Shown one piece after another: positions 31,281-42,129 of a stretch of 64,000 bases of DNA. The position numbers and the translations under genes were made by a program. The first letter of the stretch is position 1, and each line of letters opens with the position of its first letter. The DNA is taken from positions 62,970,437 to 63,034,436 of the forward strand of contig NC_079134.1 of assembly GCF_945859705.1 (NCBI RefSeq), given 5' to 3'. Under the pieces are notes generated by a model, which saw nothing but the letters and a program-made list of their open reading frames with translations, did not search any database and was not told where the DNA came from. The stretch comes from Episyrphus balteatus. Taxonomy: Eukaryota; Arthropoda; Insecta; Diptera; Syrphidae.

Positions 31281-32336
31281 CTAGGAAAAGGACGAGCAAC
31301 GTAAATCGAATTTGTCGAAATCCCATTGCTTGTCCTTGCGTCTAGTTCTTGATAACGGCCAATTTTGCCAAAGATCTTTTTTGATACCCTGCCACTTTCC
31401 CAGCGCATAGGTATATATTTTCCTTTTTGGAATTTGAGAATTTTTATAAAAAATAAACAACAAAGTGCAGTTTATTGTGGATGAAATGCTCTTTTTAAGA
31501 CAATTCAATTTTGTTCTTTTAAATTTTAAATAAATTTGAAAATATTTGTTTCTTTTAAATTTCGAAACAAATTCAAAATGTCTGGTTTGATTCATTTGAT
31601 TCATAGGACCTAGAAAGAGAAATTTATTAGAATATCTTTTTAAATAGAGATTAATTTTCGCTAAATTTAATTTCTCCAATTGTTGCGATTCCTGAACGGT
31701 TCCTTTCTTATTGTAAAATACCTTGCAGCTTCGAACATATTCAGAGAATTCTGAACCACTCAGGATCTTTCTTTGTTCTAATTTAGAACTTGTCAAATTT
31801 AAATGTAATGCCGTTTCAGAATCACTACGAATTGATTTTAGTCCTTTATTTGAACTAGTATTGAAGCTTGGTTCATCTTCTACTAAGGCAGAATTAACAG
31901 GTATTTCATTGAATTCTCTGCTTCTTATGTCAGGTTCAACAATTACTGGACCACTTACTATCCTATCATTTTCTAAATTCGAATGTATAGGAATAGAAGT
32001 CGTGTCATTTAAAAATATATCCAGTTCTGTTTTACCAGAACTTAATTCATTACGAAATGGTAAGTTTTGTACCCTTTGATCACTCAGGATCATATCGCGT
32101 TTCTCTTCATGAGAATCTATTTCGTTATACATTATTGAGTTTTCTATAACTCTGGAGCTGTTGAAAATCCCACTTCCATTTTCTTCTTTGAAAATTATAT
32201 TGTCATCCACCATTGAACCAGCATGGATCACATCATGTACCTTTTTGTCAGATAATTTGTTGTGAGTTAGATTTTTTGTTACTACTAGTCCACTCACGTC
32301 AAGTTCTTCTTCATAAGAACTTACCTCATCCAAATA
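31281..32336 (-). pseudogene. Continuation of the BEL/Pao gag frame after an in-frame TAA
   Basis: A 351-codon open stretch is in the same frame as gag and separated from it only by the TAA at 32337-32339. The first Met-like codon is a TTG, so it has no obvious start of its own and could be made only by readthrough, or the TAA is a mutation. It begins acidic and contains repeated short motifs (ILSD/ISGS); the end is basic (KWQGIKKDLWQNWPLSRTRRKDKQW). A protease, as would be expected next in BEL/Pao, is not evident. Confidence 0.55.
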
Positions 32337-33566
32337 TTAGGCCTTTTCTTTCACCGTATGATCACTCAGAATCACATCAACTTTAGTGTTTTCAGAAATC
32401 AGCTTATTTTTATGGAGTAAGGTGCTGTGATTGCCGAGACAAATTGCACAGCCACGCTCGTGACAATCCTTACTTGAATGTTTACCTTTTAAACATTTAA
32501 TGCACAATTTGTTAGTCAGAATTTTTCTCCATTTTTCCCTCATACTCAAATTATTAAATTTAGGGCATTGATGTGTGGAATGAAAGGATTTACATCCCAT
32601 AATGCAATTAAAAACTGAATTTACAGATGCCATTATAATAGGCTTCTTAAAATTATGACCTGTTATAACTGGCCTTTTAATTGGAGTTTCCTCTAAGGGA
32701 ATCCGTTTTGTGTGCTCTTCTACAATATGTAGATTATTAGCACATGGAGTTTCGAATGAAAATTTCCTGTTTTCTGCTTCATTTTGAAGCTTATTACATC
32801 TTCTCAGGTTAAATTCATTATCACTAATAGAATTCGTTATGGTCGATTCCTCTCGAACTTCTTCCGATAGGCTAACTTTTGGATTACCAAACGTAAAGTT
32901 TACATACCACGAATCTTTAGTAGAACTAATGTCAATGGAAGAGTTTTTTATTAAAGGGGTCTTTTCCTTTTCAAATTTAAATTTACGATTCCCCAAGTCA
33001 TAATCAGAAGCATATGTACTTTGAGTGAAACGTTTTTCAGTCCGGTTCCAAGAGGAGCTTTCCTCTCGAACATTCAAGAGGTTGACCTCTGGTGTACCAG
33101 TACAAAATTTAGGCGGAGAAGTGACGGAAGGTTTTTCAAATGAAAATTTCTCATCAATTCTTCCAATCTTAAAAGTTTTAAATGTCCGGTTCCAAGAGGA
33201 GCCTTCCTCTCGAACATTCGAGAAGTTCACCTCTGGTGTACCAATACAAAATTTAGGAGGAGAAGTGACGGAAGGTTCTTCAAAAGAAAATTTCTCATCA
33301 ATTCTTCCAATTTTAAAATTTTTAAATGAACAGTCTCCATTTGAAGACGAATTGTTCATGAGATTGCTATGTTCTATACATAGAGATACATAGACTTTTG
33401 TCAGTTCGCCCTCATCGCCAAAATTTTTGTAGTAAGCTACAAACGATTGTTGGGCCAAGGTTTTAGACACCTTGAGTGAGTCGGGTGTCTTGACTTCAGC
33501 TTTGAAGTCCTCTAAGGCAGCTTTGAATGACTGAAGTCTTGATTGTAAACTTCTAATTTCATCCAT
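32337..33566 (-). CDS. gag: BEL/Pao-type Gag with internal duplication
   Basis: A 409-residue protein starting with ATG at 33566, about 180 bases after the primer site. It has an N-terminal helical segment (SLQSRLQSFKAALEDF), a low-complexity middle, and C-terminal zinc fingers typical of BEL/Pao Gag: CX2CX4HX4C from about residue 355, then CX2CX3HX4H. A segment of about 47 residues (FKIGRIDEKFSFE... to ...SSWNRT) occurs twice in a row, with 8 or so differences. The central DUF1759-type capsid domain usual in the family is not evident. The frame stays open beyond its TAA stop for another 351 codons. Confidence 0.8.
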   Translation of the reverse strand: MDEIRSLQSRLQSFKAALEDFKAEVKTPDSLKVSKTLAQQSFVAYYKNFGDEGELTKVYVSLCIEHSNLMNNSSSNGDCSFKNFKIGRIDEKFSFEEPSVTSPPKFCIGTPEVNFSNVREEGSSWNRTFKTFKIGRIDEKFSFEKPSVTSPPKFCTGTPEVNLLNVREESSSWNRTEKRFTQSTYASDYDLGNRKFKFEKEKTPLIKNSSIDISSTKDSWYVNFTFGNPKVSLSEEVREESTITNSISDNEFNLRRCNKLQNEAENRKFSFETPCANNLHIVEEHTKRIPLEETPIKRPVITGHNFKKPIIMASVNSVFNCIMGCKSFHSTHQCPKFNNLSMREKWRKILTNKLCIKCLKGKHSSKDCHERGCAICLGNHSTLLHKNKLISENTKVDVILSDHTVKEKA

Positions 33567-33731
33567 CTCTGCCTCAGTTGCATTTCAAATGAAGGGTTAG
33601 TAAATAATTTAAAATTTTTAATTGTCTGGAACTTACCAATTGAATATTCCTTATGAATATCCTCCCATATAAATTCCACAGTACAGCAACTAAAAAGAAT
33701 TTACTTTAGCACGATACACGTATTCAAATTA

Positions 33732-33749
33732 ATCACGTCGGGGTCACCA
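33732..33749 (-). promoter_or_regulatory. Primer-binding site, tRNA-Trp type
   Basis: On the minus strand TGGTGACCCCGACGTGAT follows the 5' LTR directly. Its complement matches the 3' end of animal tryptophan tRNA (AATCACGTCGGGGTCACCA). Confidence 0.8.
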
Positions 33750-34099
33750 TGAAGAAATTAACACCAATATTATTTCAATATAAAACGACTACTCTGTGTC
33801 GTGTCTAAAACTGAACTATTTTATTTAAGTACAACTAAACTACATTACAGCTATTTCTTATATCTAATACAAATATTTCTTAACCTATCTTATCTCTATT
33901 TGAATACGGATATCGACTGTATGACGCGTCGCATCCCTTGTAGACACAACATGCTGCTTCCAGATGTGAGTCATAAACACAACCTATGCATTCTTTTATT
34001 GTGGTATAGAAAGGATCAGCACGGCACACATAGTCTATCTATCCCTACTCATGTAAATCTACCTGCGCATATGTATAATCTTAACTAGATAATTCAACA
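33750..34099 (-). repeat. 5' LTR of the BEL/Pao element (minus orientation)
   Basis: 350 bp, TG...CA bounded, followed at 34100-34104 by AGACC. Confidence 0.93.
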
Positions 34100-34104
34100 A
34101 GACC

Positions 34105-35300
34105 CATGTTCAATAGCGAGTCTCATGTATGGTACACAGATGGCTCCAAAACAAATGAAGGTGTTGGGGCCAGAGTATTCGGAATGAACACCAAAACTTA
34201 TCTGCACCAGAGCATGGACAACTTCAATTCCGTATTCCAAGCAGAGATATTCGCAATTGAACTCTGCCTCAGAGAAAACTTAAACAGAGCTGTAATAAAC
34301 AAAAAAAGACTTGTGGCACTCGAGGACTGCCGCGGTTTAGCTATTGCATTGCATTTTTTATCAACTTATTTGTTTACTTACACTACACAAAACCAATAAT
34401 TATGTTACGTATCTACCTTTCAATTCATATACCGACCTAAAAAAAAAAAGAAAAAAAAATAGGAATACATAGAAACAAAAAAAAAAAAACATCAACCATA
34501 GACTTCTCCATATCAAAAAATAAGAAAACCCAAGAATACTTTTTCTCTTTTTATTTAATATCGCAATCCCAACGCAACGCTTTACTCGTTCCCAAATCAC
34601 AACTAGTTGAACAAGAAACAGAAGAATGGGAAGAGAAAACAAAACAAATGAAAATACACATCATTTTTTTTTTCTTCTGATTTATTCTACAGACACAGCA
34701 TTTATGGACTTCTTCCTTACTCCTTTCCTTGTTGTCTAACACAATTTATATAACCCTCTCTGTCTGAACCAAAAACCATTCACACAAACAGCGCTTGCTT
34801 ACTCTCGTTCATCTCGATCTCGATACACGCAAGCACATTCGTACCATGTACACACATACCATACACGTTTAGTGAACCATCGATGTGTGCGGCGTAATAA
34901 TATTTCGTTACTAATTTTCGTTACTATATTTTTTGGTTCGCACCACATGCTAGGCCTGCGTTAAAATCTATGCAATAGCTTAAAAATTTACATTCTCTCT
35001 GACAGCAAGGCTGCACTCCTAGCTCTTAGGAGCAATAAAAATCACCTCAAAGTTAGTATGGGACTGTATACAACTATTACACCAGCTTGCCAGTAAAAAC
35101 AGAGTTCAACTCATTTGGATACCTGGTCACAGCGGTCACGTTGGAATGAAATAGCAGACACACGAGCCAGAAAAGGTTCCGCATCTACATTCATGATGCC
35201 AAGACCATTCTGTGGCATACCAACAAGTACTGCAAAATATTACATAAATAAATGGCTAAGAGATATTGCTTATCATTACTGGACGCATACGGAAGGTAAC
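34105..35300 (+). pseudogene. nLTR-A-type RNase H domain, split by an insertion
   Basis: 34106-34330 encodes VWYTDGSKTNEGVGARVFG and FQAEIFAIELCL, the first RNase H blocks. The domain resumes about 34985 with SDSKAALLALRS, then VQLIWIPGHSGHVGNEIADTRARKG (about 35100-35180), then PRPFCGIPTSTAKYYINKWLRD. About 650 bp between (34335-34984) do not belong; they are AT-rich and bounded by inverted GCTATTGCAT/ATGCAATAGC, suggesting another insertion. A frameshift lies in the second block. It continues the copy interrupted by the BEL/Pao element. Confidence 0.75.
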
Positions 35301-35309
35301 ATATAAGCC

Positions 35310-35964
35310 AAAAAAATTCGTACCAAACATCTCCCACGCGTCGTACGATTACCATTCAAAGAAGCGCTAACCTGCTTAGAAGAATCAAAGGACATAGCAC
35401 GTCAGAGATTCTATGCCCTTGAACGGATGCGTCCAAAAACCTGACAGTAGCACTACAAAACTTAGAGTGCGGTTTGAACCTCTTCGAACCTGTCACTTAA
35501 CGATATCCTCTACACTGGAGCAACAATTCAAGATGATGTATTCACGATGCTACTACGTTTTCGCATTCCAAGGTATGTGTTTACTGCAGACATGGAGAAA
35601 ATGTACCGGCAAGTTTTGATAAATGAGGAGGAGGAAAAGTACCAACTAATTTGGTGGAGATTTAACTCTAATGATCCACTTAAATGTTTTGAACTTTACA
35701 CACCTGACAGTAGCACTACAAAACTTAGAGTGCGGTTTGAACCTCTTCGAACCTGTCACTTAACGATATCCTCTACACTGGAGCAACAATTCAAGATGAT
35801 GTATTCACGATGCTACTACGTTTTCGCATTCCAAGGTATGTGTTTACTGCAGACATGGAGAAAATGTACCGGCAAGTTTTGATAAATGAGGAGGAGGAAA
35901 AGTACCAACTAATTTGGTGGAGATTTAACTCTAATGATCCACTTAAATGTTTTGAACTTTACTT
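35310..35964 (+). pseudogene. BEL/Pao reverse-transcriptase fragment with 263-bp tandem duplication
   Basis: 35318-35435 encodes VVRLPFKEALTCLEESKDIARQRFYALERM. After a deletion come KLRV.FE...LNDILYTGATIQDDVFTMLLRFRIPRYVFTADMEKMYRQVLINEEEEKYQLIWWRF, which are BEL/Pao RT motifs. The second part occurs twice, head to tail (35440-35702 and 35703-35964), almost without difference. The frames are shifted within each copy, so this is a remnant. Confidence 0.8.
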
Positions 35965-36911
35965 TGACGTTTCTCTTTGATCTTGTTCTTTTTTTTGCTG
36001 TTTTGCTTTAATTGACTTCGTCGGTGGCAGAGTTCGCTTCGTCGGATGTATATTATTTGGGTGTATAGTAACTTTTTTTAAATTTATTTAAATGTTTTCG
36101 TTGCACATAGAGCCCCCTGATGTTGTTTTTTGTATATTTTGGTGCTTTTTTTGAATAAGAATACATAAGAAAACGAAAACAAAATAATAGAAAAAAAAAT
36201 TGCTGTCAAATTTGAGTCTTACAAAAATTACTACGTGTAGAAGCTCCCGATGCACCGAAGGGAAAATCAAAAGGAAATTCGAAGATAATTTCTGCGCCTT
36301 GCGTCTTCGTGTAGAAGCAGACTTTGAGGCGCGTACTATTACACGATGCCTCTTGAGTCAAGGACTCAAATTTGACATTTCTCTTTTGATTTAAAATTTG
36401 TTGTTGTTGTATTGCATCAAGAAGCAAAAAGAAAGAAAGGGAATGTCTAAAAAAGAAAAAGTGGAAAAATAAACGTCAAAAAAGAGTCTCAGAATTTCGA
36501 CCCACGACTCTCTGCCCTTCAAGCAAGAAAACTAAGTTCAGAAAAGACACTCGGACCTCCGACCGAGAAAAACGGGGTTGCACTCACACACTTGCAACTT
36601 TTAATGTATGAAGACAAAGTCGAAGGAGAAAAAACCAATACCAATACGGTTAATTTTTCATTTCATCTTTTTTCTCTTTTGCACTCATTAATGTGCTTCT
36701 ACACGAAGACGTAAGGTTCAAGATTCAATGAAGAGTAAGGGAGAAAGAAAGTTCGAAAAAAGGGATGGATGATTTTCTACCTTTGAGCCTCTGGTCAAAA
36801 ATTTTGAGACGTTTCTCTTTGATCTTGTTCTTTTCCTTTCTTTGATTTCGTCGGTCGCAGAATTCGCTTCGTCGGTTGTATATTATTTGGGTGTATGTGC
36901 CTGGCTACACA

Positions 36912-36939
36912 GTGATTTTTCAATCGATTGAAAAATCAC
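36912..36939. repeat. Perfect 28-bp palindrome
   Basis: GTGATTTTTCAATC and its exact reverse complement abut, flanked by GGCTACACA repeats (36903-36910 and 36947-36954). Confidence 0.9.
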
Positions 36940-38063
36940 ATGCGGTGGCTACACACTGTTGTGCCCAATCACGTTACACTTTTACATTTTGTAGGAACAA
37001 ATTTCAAAAAGAGGAAAAACTATGAAATGGAACTGTACTGCCCAGGCACTATAGTCTGCTTCTACACGAAGACGCAAGGCGCAGAAATTAGGGGTATTCA
37101 CGATCTGGTGCAACAGGCCTAGTAAAAATGTAAAATTTTATTTTTTTACAATAGATCGTGAACGCCCCTCTTCTTATCTATAGTAAATATTGAAGCATGA
37201 ATGATGTTTTTTTTCCTCCACCGTTGCTTCTTCTTTTTTCCATTTTTTATAATTTAATTCTTTGTTTTGTTCGGGTTAATTAATTTTCACTAATTATTTT
37301 ACAGCAAAAGAAACTAAATTACGGGATATGAGTAGCGACAACCATTATAAACAGAATAAAAAAGACAAACTGTTTATCATGGGCGACGCGACGGTGAGCT
37401 GCCATCTGTCAAAAATAATTTTACTCCATTGTATTTTTATTTTGCAATAGGGTTAGGGTATAGCAAAAGTGCAAGACCATTGTAAAATTTCAATCCATAT
37501 ATTTTGTTGTTGTAGTGTTGTAAGATTTTACACTTTTGCACTTTTGCAATGATACAAGACCAGTTGCATCGGATCGTGAATACCCCTATTATCTTCGAAT
37601 TTCCTTTTGATTTTCCCTTCGGTGCATCACGCCGATCTACACGTAGTATTTTTTATCAGAAAAAAATTTGACAGCTATTTTTTTTGTTTTATTTTGTTCT
37701 CGTTTTCGTATGTATTTTTATTCCAAAATAAGCACAACATATTCAAAAAAAAAACTCCGGCGGGTTCTATGTGCAACGGAAATATTGGAGTTTATTAAAA
37801 AAAATACAATACACGCAATTAATATACCTACAAACGACGAAGCGAGCTCTGTGAACCATGGTATAAAAAGAGAAGGTATGATCATTAGAAAAAACTCTGT
37901 ATCGAGAACTGTCAAAACTTAAAAATGGCTACTTAAGGTTTTGACAGCTGCCCATTGAAATTGTTGTTGTAAACAAATTTGTCTTGGAAATTGTTGTTGC
38001 TTTTGACTTTACCAAAATTATACGTCAAAACCTTACTACCCCATTTTGTAAGATGGCGGCTCT

Positions 38064-38350
38064 AATGATCATACCCATAAACAAAAAATACCAAGACTGG
38101 AAACTCGGCGGTCAACTGACGTTTGCCTACAAGCTGCGAGGTGTGGTGAATGCCGTGAACCTATCGTTGTGTTCGTGTCCGAAGTGTGATGAATGTCGTG
38201 AATCTATAAATGTGTGCGTGCTAACGTCATTTACCAACGTGGTGGCTTTCACATATATTCACAGACAACACTGTTCACAAAAGAGTTTTGGGGGGAAAGA
38301 CGTACGAAAGTTTCCAGTCTTGGTATTTTTGGTTTATGATCATACCTTAT
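38064..38350. mobile_element. Small TIR element (287 bp)
   Basis: The ends GGTATGATCATAAACCAAAA (right, inverted) and GATCATACCCATAAACAAAAA (left) lead into ATACCAAGACTGGAAAC on both arms. The ATGATCATACC motif also occurs at 37876 and 38341-38360. Non-coding. Confidence 0.6.
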
Positions 38351-38830
38351 GATCATACCATGTCTGCGAACGACGAAATCAAATAAAGCAAAACAGCAAA
38401 AAAAAGAAGAAGATCAAAGTGAGTCTCAAATTTTCCGACCGGCCACTTACAGGGTAAAAAATCTTCCACCCCTTTTTTTCGAACTTTTTTTCTCCCTTAC
38501 TCTTCATTGAATCTTGAACCTTGCGTCTTCGTGTAGAAGCAGACATAGTAACTTTTTTTAATTTATTTATATGTTTTCGTTGCACATAGAGCACGCTGGA
38601 GTCGTTTTTTGTATATTTTGGAGCTTATTTTGGAATAAAAATACATACGAAAACGAGAATAAAATAAAACAAAAAAAATTGCTGTCAAATTTGTGTCTTA
38701 TAAAAAATACTACGTGTAGAAGCGCGCGATGCACCGGAGGGAAAATCAAAAGGAACTTCGAATTCTGCGCTTTGCGTCTTCGTGTAGATTGTAGAAGCAG
38801 ACATAAGTTTGAAAAGAGACGCGCCTCTTG

Positions 38831-39312
38831 AGGCTGACTTCCCTTCAAGCAAAAAAGTCCGACCTCGGTCCGGATCCGCTCCGCCTGCGGCGGAGCTGAG
38901 TCCGAATACGGATCAGAAACTGGTCCGAAGGCGGCTCAAATTAGTATGAAAATTATAATCACCGCGAAGTCGATTGCATATGTATTGGTGTGGTGAAAAT
39001 CTCCATTCCGAGAAAACGGAGCCGAAGTCGGACCCGAGTCGGAGCAGCGAAAACCTACTAGAAAGAGGAACAAAAAAGGGATGACGTTTCGCATTTGCGA
39101 CCAAAAAAGAACAAGATTTATTTTTTTTTTCACTGAAACTGTTTTTTTTTATTTAATTTTGGCAAACGAAATATTCACAATATATACAATATAAAATACA
39201 ATACATTTTTTTCATTTTATTTTATTTGTTGTTGCTGCTGTTGTTGGTGTTTCTTTAGATGCCCAATCGCATGTTTCACCTTCTGCCTTTTTCTTCATCA
39301 TTAGAGATTACA
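38831..39312. other. Non-coding, includes a short GC-rich stretch
   Basis: 38860-38935 is GC-rich with CCGCTCCGCCTGCGGCGGAG (a hairpin). The CCCTTCAAGCAA motif at 38843 also occurs at 36510 and, inverted, at 40120. No gene seen. Confidence 0.5.
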
Positions 39313-39767
39313 GGTGTGTTTTTTATTACAACCGGTCTTAACTTGACAAAAAAACGCAGTCTGGGCTAAGCAGTTTACATGTTAAATACAACAACACCTT
39401 AGCCCCTTGGGCTTAGTTGTTTAGCCCGGAGATTTCTCTGGGCTTAACTTTTTGAAGAGTTTTAAATCTGTGCTACCAAACTAATTTTTTCATAAATTGT
39501 TTAGAATTTGTTTAAAAACGTGAAAACTCACGTTTGGAAGGACAAAATGTATTAAAATAGTTTTGCTAGCATACATTTTTGTATCTCTTCGTAAAACATA
39601 CATGAAAAATACAAGAAAATGACGAAAGCGAAAAATATGACAACTCTAAATTTTTGTTGTGTCTGCTTTTTTCGGAACATTCAATATACAGTGCTGCCAA
39701 GATTTCAGGTTAAGCCCCGAGGCGTTTTTTTTGTCCAGTTAAGACCTGTGGTAATAAAAAACACACC
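39313..39767. mobile_element. 455-bp TIR element with TTACA duplication
   Basis: The ends GGTGTGTTTTTTATTAC are inverted, with about 45 bp of similar arm including GTCTTAACT.GACAAAAAAA. TTACA flanks it on both sides (39308-39312 and 39768-39772). No transposase. Confidence 0.85.
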
Positions 39768-39772
39768 TTACA

Positions 39773-40500
39773 TCTACAACACAAGAAGAAACAACATTTT
39801 AACCCAAACACTTTGAGCGATATATAAAACATACCTTTTTTGTTTTCCATATTGTTTATAATTTAATAAAATTGTTTATAATTAATAAACTAACATTATA
39901 CAAACAACGACACGAGACACGACGCGACCAAACACTTCAACAAAAAATAACAAAATGACGCTTTGGGTCTTGTTGGCCTTGTCTTTCTTTTCCTTTTCTC
40001 ATTTTTCACCACGATTCTCGTTCGACTTTGTGTTCATAAACAAAAAGTTGCAAGTGTGTGAGTGCAAGCCCGATTTTCGCGGTCTGAGGTCGGAGTTTCT
40101 TTGTTGAACTCAGTTTTCTTGCTTGAAGGGAATTTTTCGATAAAAATTTATTATTATATACTCAACTTTAAAATTCATCTAACTGAAGAATTAAGATTTT
40201 ATTAATTATGAAAAAATATGTGTTTTTCTTAGAACATTTTTAAGCAAGAGCGGAAGGTGTTACAATGATCCACTGACAAAATACGAATTAATACAGTTTC
40301 TTTTGTGAAAATTCTTAAAAAAACATATATCGGTTTACTGTGACAAAGATTTTTTTAAGGGTTTATATAAAGCACATAGCATATTTAAATGCATGTACTA
40401 TCAAAAATTTTCAAAAAATTAAACAATTTAAATTTGGTAAATAAAAATTTGGTTTATTAAATTAATATCAATTCGAAATATATCAATATTTTCTAAAGAA
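39773..40500. other. AT-rich non-coding; inverted copy of 36510-36620 at 40020-40132
   Basis: 40020-40132 matches the reverse complement of 36510-36620 (CCCTTCAAGCAAGAAAACT, ACACACTTGCAACTTTT, AAAGTCGAA), so it could be the far end of the fold-back cluster. The rest is AT-rich without signals I recognise. Confidence 0.5.
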
Positions 40501-40514
40501 ACTCTCATTGAAGT

Positions 40515-40733
40515 GTGATGTACGATATTCTACAAATCGTGGAAACAAGTGAAATTAAAACCACTGCGAAGAAAAGAATTATAGTGCACCCGTCTACGAT
40601 GTTCAGAAACTTTTGTGGACCAATCAGAATACCGTCCGTCGCAATAACTAGTTTCTGTAGACAAAATATCTCTGAAATAAGTGCCGTCGCTGTCCTTGGC
40701 CTCACGACGAGACAAACAACAAATATATTTTGA
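40515..40733 (+). other. Open region of uncertain coding status upstream of Maf1
   Basis: Three overlapping open frames (plus 40515-40733, minus 40505-40705 and 40530-40715) coincide in a stretch less AT-rich than its surroundings. The minus frame has one hydrophobic segment (CTIILFFAVVLISLVSTI). None resembles a family I know. It may be a conserved exon or chance. Confidence 0.2.
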
Positions 40734-41092
40734 ATTTTTGGCTCAAGTTTGTTTTGAATTGATCAGAAATAAAGAAAAAGTTAAAAAAGGAATATTTTGA
40801 TACTTAAAAGCATAAATGTATTTACGCTAGCGAAATACAAACAAAAAAAGAATAGTCGATAAATATTTTGGTAACTTGACAAGTAGCTACGTTTATGAAT
40901 GCAAAGTATTTATTAGTCAAACTCAAAATAATGGCTTTTCCAAGAGAACGTTGCTTTTAGAAGTTCTATTAATACCGAGAAAGCTACTGTGTTTTGTTTA
41001 TTTTTTTTTGTATTAAAAAAATTAACTGAACAAAAAATAAACATACATATATAAAAACAAAATATAAAAAGAAAAATAAATAACAAGTAAAC

Positions 41093-41449
41093 ATGAAATT
41101 ACTTGAAAGTTCACGGTTTGAAGCAATCAATAATGCTCTGTCAATTCAAACTGGTGACAGTACTATATTTGGCCGGATAGAAAGCTATTCGTGCAAAATG
41201 GTAGCAGCAGATAAGGCTTTGTATAAGCGCTTCACATCAGAAATTCATGGAATCGGTCCGCATGATTTGCAGGCTTTATCACCACCGCAAACTCTTGCTG
41301 ATTTATCACCGACTTTTAATAGGAATAGCAGCCAATCGGGCGACGAAGGGATTATTTTGTGTGACACAATCTCCAGGAAGACATTATTTCATTTGATTGC
41401 AACTTTAAATGCAGCCTTTGAGCCTGATTATGACTTCTCTGATGCAAAG
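41093..41449 (+). CDS. Maf1: Maf1, repressor of RNA polymerase III, first coding exon
   Basis: 119 codons starting MKLLESSRFEAINNALSIQTGDSTIFGRIESYSCKMV, followed by ADKALYKRF, a Ser/Pro-rich linker (DLQALSPPQTLADLSP), GILCDTISRKTLFHLIATLNAAFEPDYDFSDAK-like sequence and a splice donor (AAAG/GTAATT at 41450). These are the conserved N-terminal blocks of Maf1, which binds RNA polymerase III and represses tRNA and 5S transcription when growth signalling falls; it is controlled by TORC1 phosphorylation, which the Ser/Pro linker would allow. The remaining exons were not found downstream, so the following intron must be large or the rest lies beyond the window. No damage is visible, and this is the only clear host gene here. 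Confidence 0.92.
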
Positions 41450-42129
41450 GTAATTATAAAATATATTACAGTAAAATCATAATTTTCAAAATCATAAATT
41501 AAGTGGAAGATACACATTATGCTCGCACCATCTGTTGGTGTTGTCTCCGAAGTTGGTGTGTGTAGCACATTACATTTTTACTTGAAAGGGTTGTATGAAT
41601 TTTCGTTTATATTCCTTGTAGAGCTGTACGTTCCTGGAGATACGACTCCCTGCAAAGTACAAATCCTCCCGCTATTTTCTTTATCCATATTTGGTTTATT
41701 ATTCTGTGTTTTTGTTGGTCCGCGTGTGATATTTAATTTTCCACATTCCCTGTACTTCAAATAAAAACTCAGCATCAGCCAGCGGTAGATTTTGCAGAAG
41801 GAACTGGTAACACCCAAGCGCGAAAAAGACAATACTTATGCTGCCCATTTTCTGATCCACACGGCAGCTGAAATGAAGATGCCTCGTATGACAGCATATG
41901 TTTCAAAGCTTAAGAAAGTACGAAGATAAGAAGAAGCCTACATGTTAAATACATCTCTAAATGTAAGTAGAAAACGACTGACTCTGTTGGTATTTCTATG
42001 TTCAAAGTAGAGATCTGAGAACCCCGTCAATAAGAATATATCATTCAACATTCCAATGCGACCGCGAAATAAGAAGAAAGATAGCCTTAAAACTCCTAGT
42101 ACAAGAAACTTCAAAAACGCCAGCATTTA
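41450..42129 (+). other. Probable Maf1 intron sequence
   Basis: It starts with the GTAATT donor. Open frames on both strands at 41519-41832 look like chance. Nothing else recognised before the TIR element at 42130. Confidence 0.5.

Larger units (their letters stand above)
29746..34099 (-). mobile_element. BEL/Pao LTR element, gag-only derivative
   Basis: Two 350-bp LTRs (29746-30095 and 33750-34099) enclose 3.65 kb and are flanked by the 5-bp duplication AGACC (29741-29745 and 34100-34104). The primer site and gag place its 5' end at the right. No reverse transcriptase, RNase H or integrase domain is recognisable, so it is non-autonomous. It interrupts an nLTR-A copy just upstream of its RNase H domain. 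Confidence 0.9.
35965..38830. repeat. Cluster of nested fold-back elements
   Basis: The end motif CTGCTTCTACACGAAGACG(C/T)AAGG recurs in both orientations (plus near 37059; near 36695; inverted near 36302-36326, 38522-38545 and 38777). Long blocks around TGTTTTCGTTGCACATAGAG...TATATTTTGG and GATGCACCG.AGGGAAAATCAAAAGGAA appear at 36090-36280, inverted at 37600-37790, and again at 38570-38760. Two copies of GATTTCGTCGG-type sequence lie near 36015 and 36845. No gene is visible. Long ORFs here are produced by the repeats. Confidence 0.65.

Noticed and set aside
34400..34742. Hydrophobic minus-strand ORFs suggestive of membrane proteins
   Set aside because: They come from A- and T-rich runs within an insertion that splits an RNase H domain.
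37984..38352. A 122-codon ORF with several cysteines (CSCPKCDEC)
   Set aside because: It covers a small inverted-repeat element, and no similarity beyond a chance cysteine pattern can be supported.
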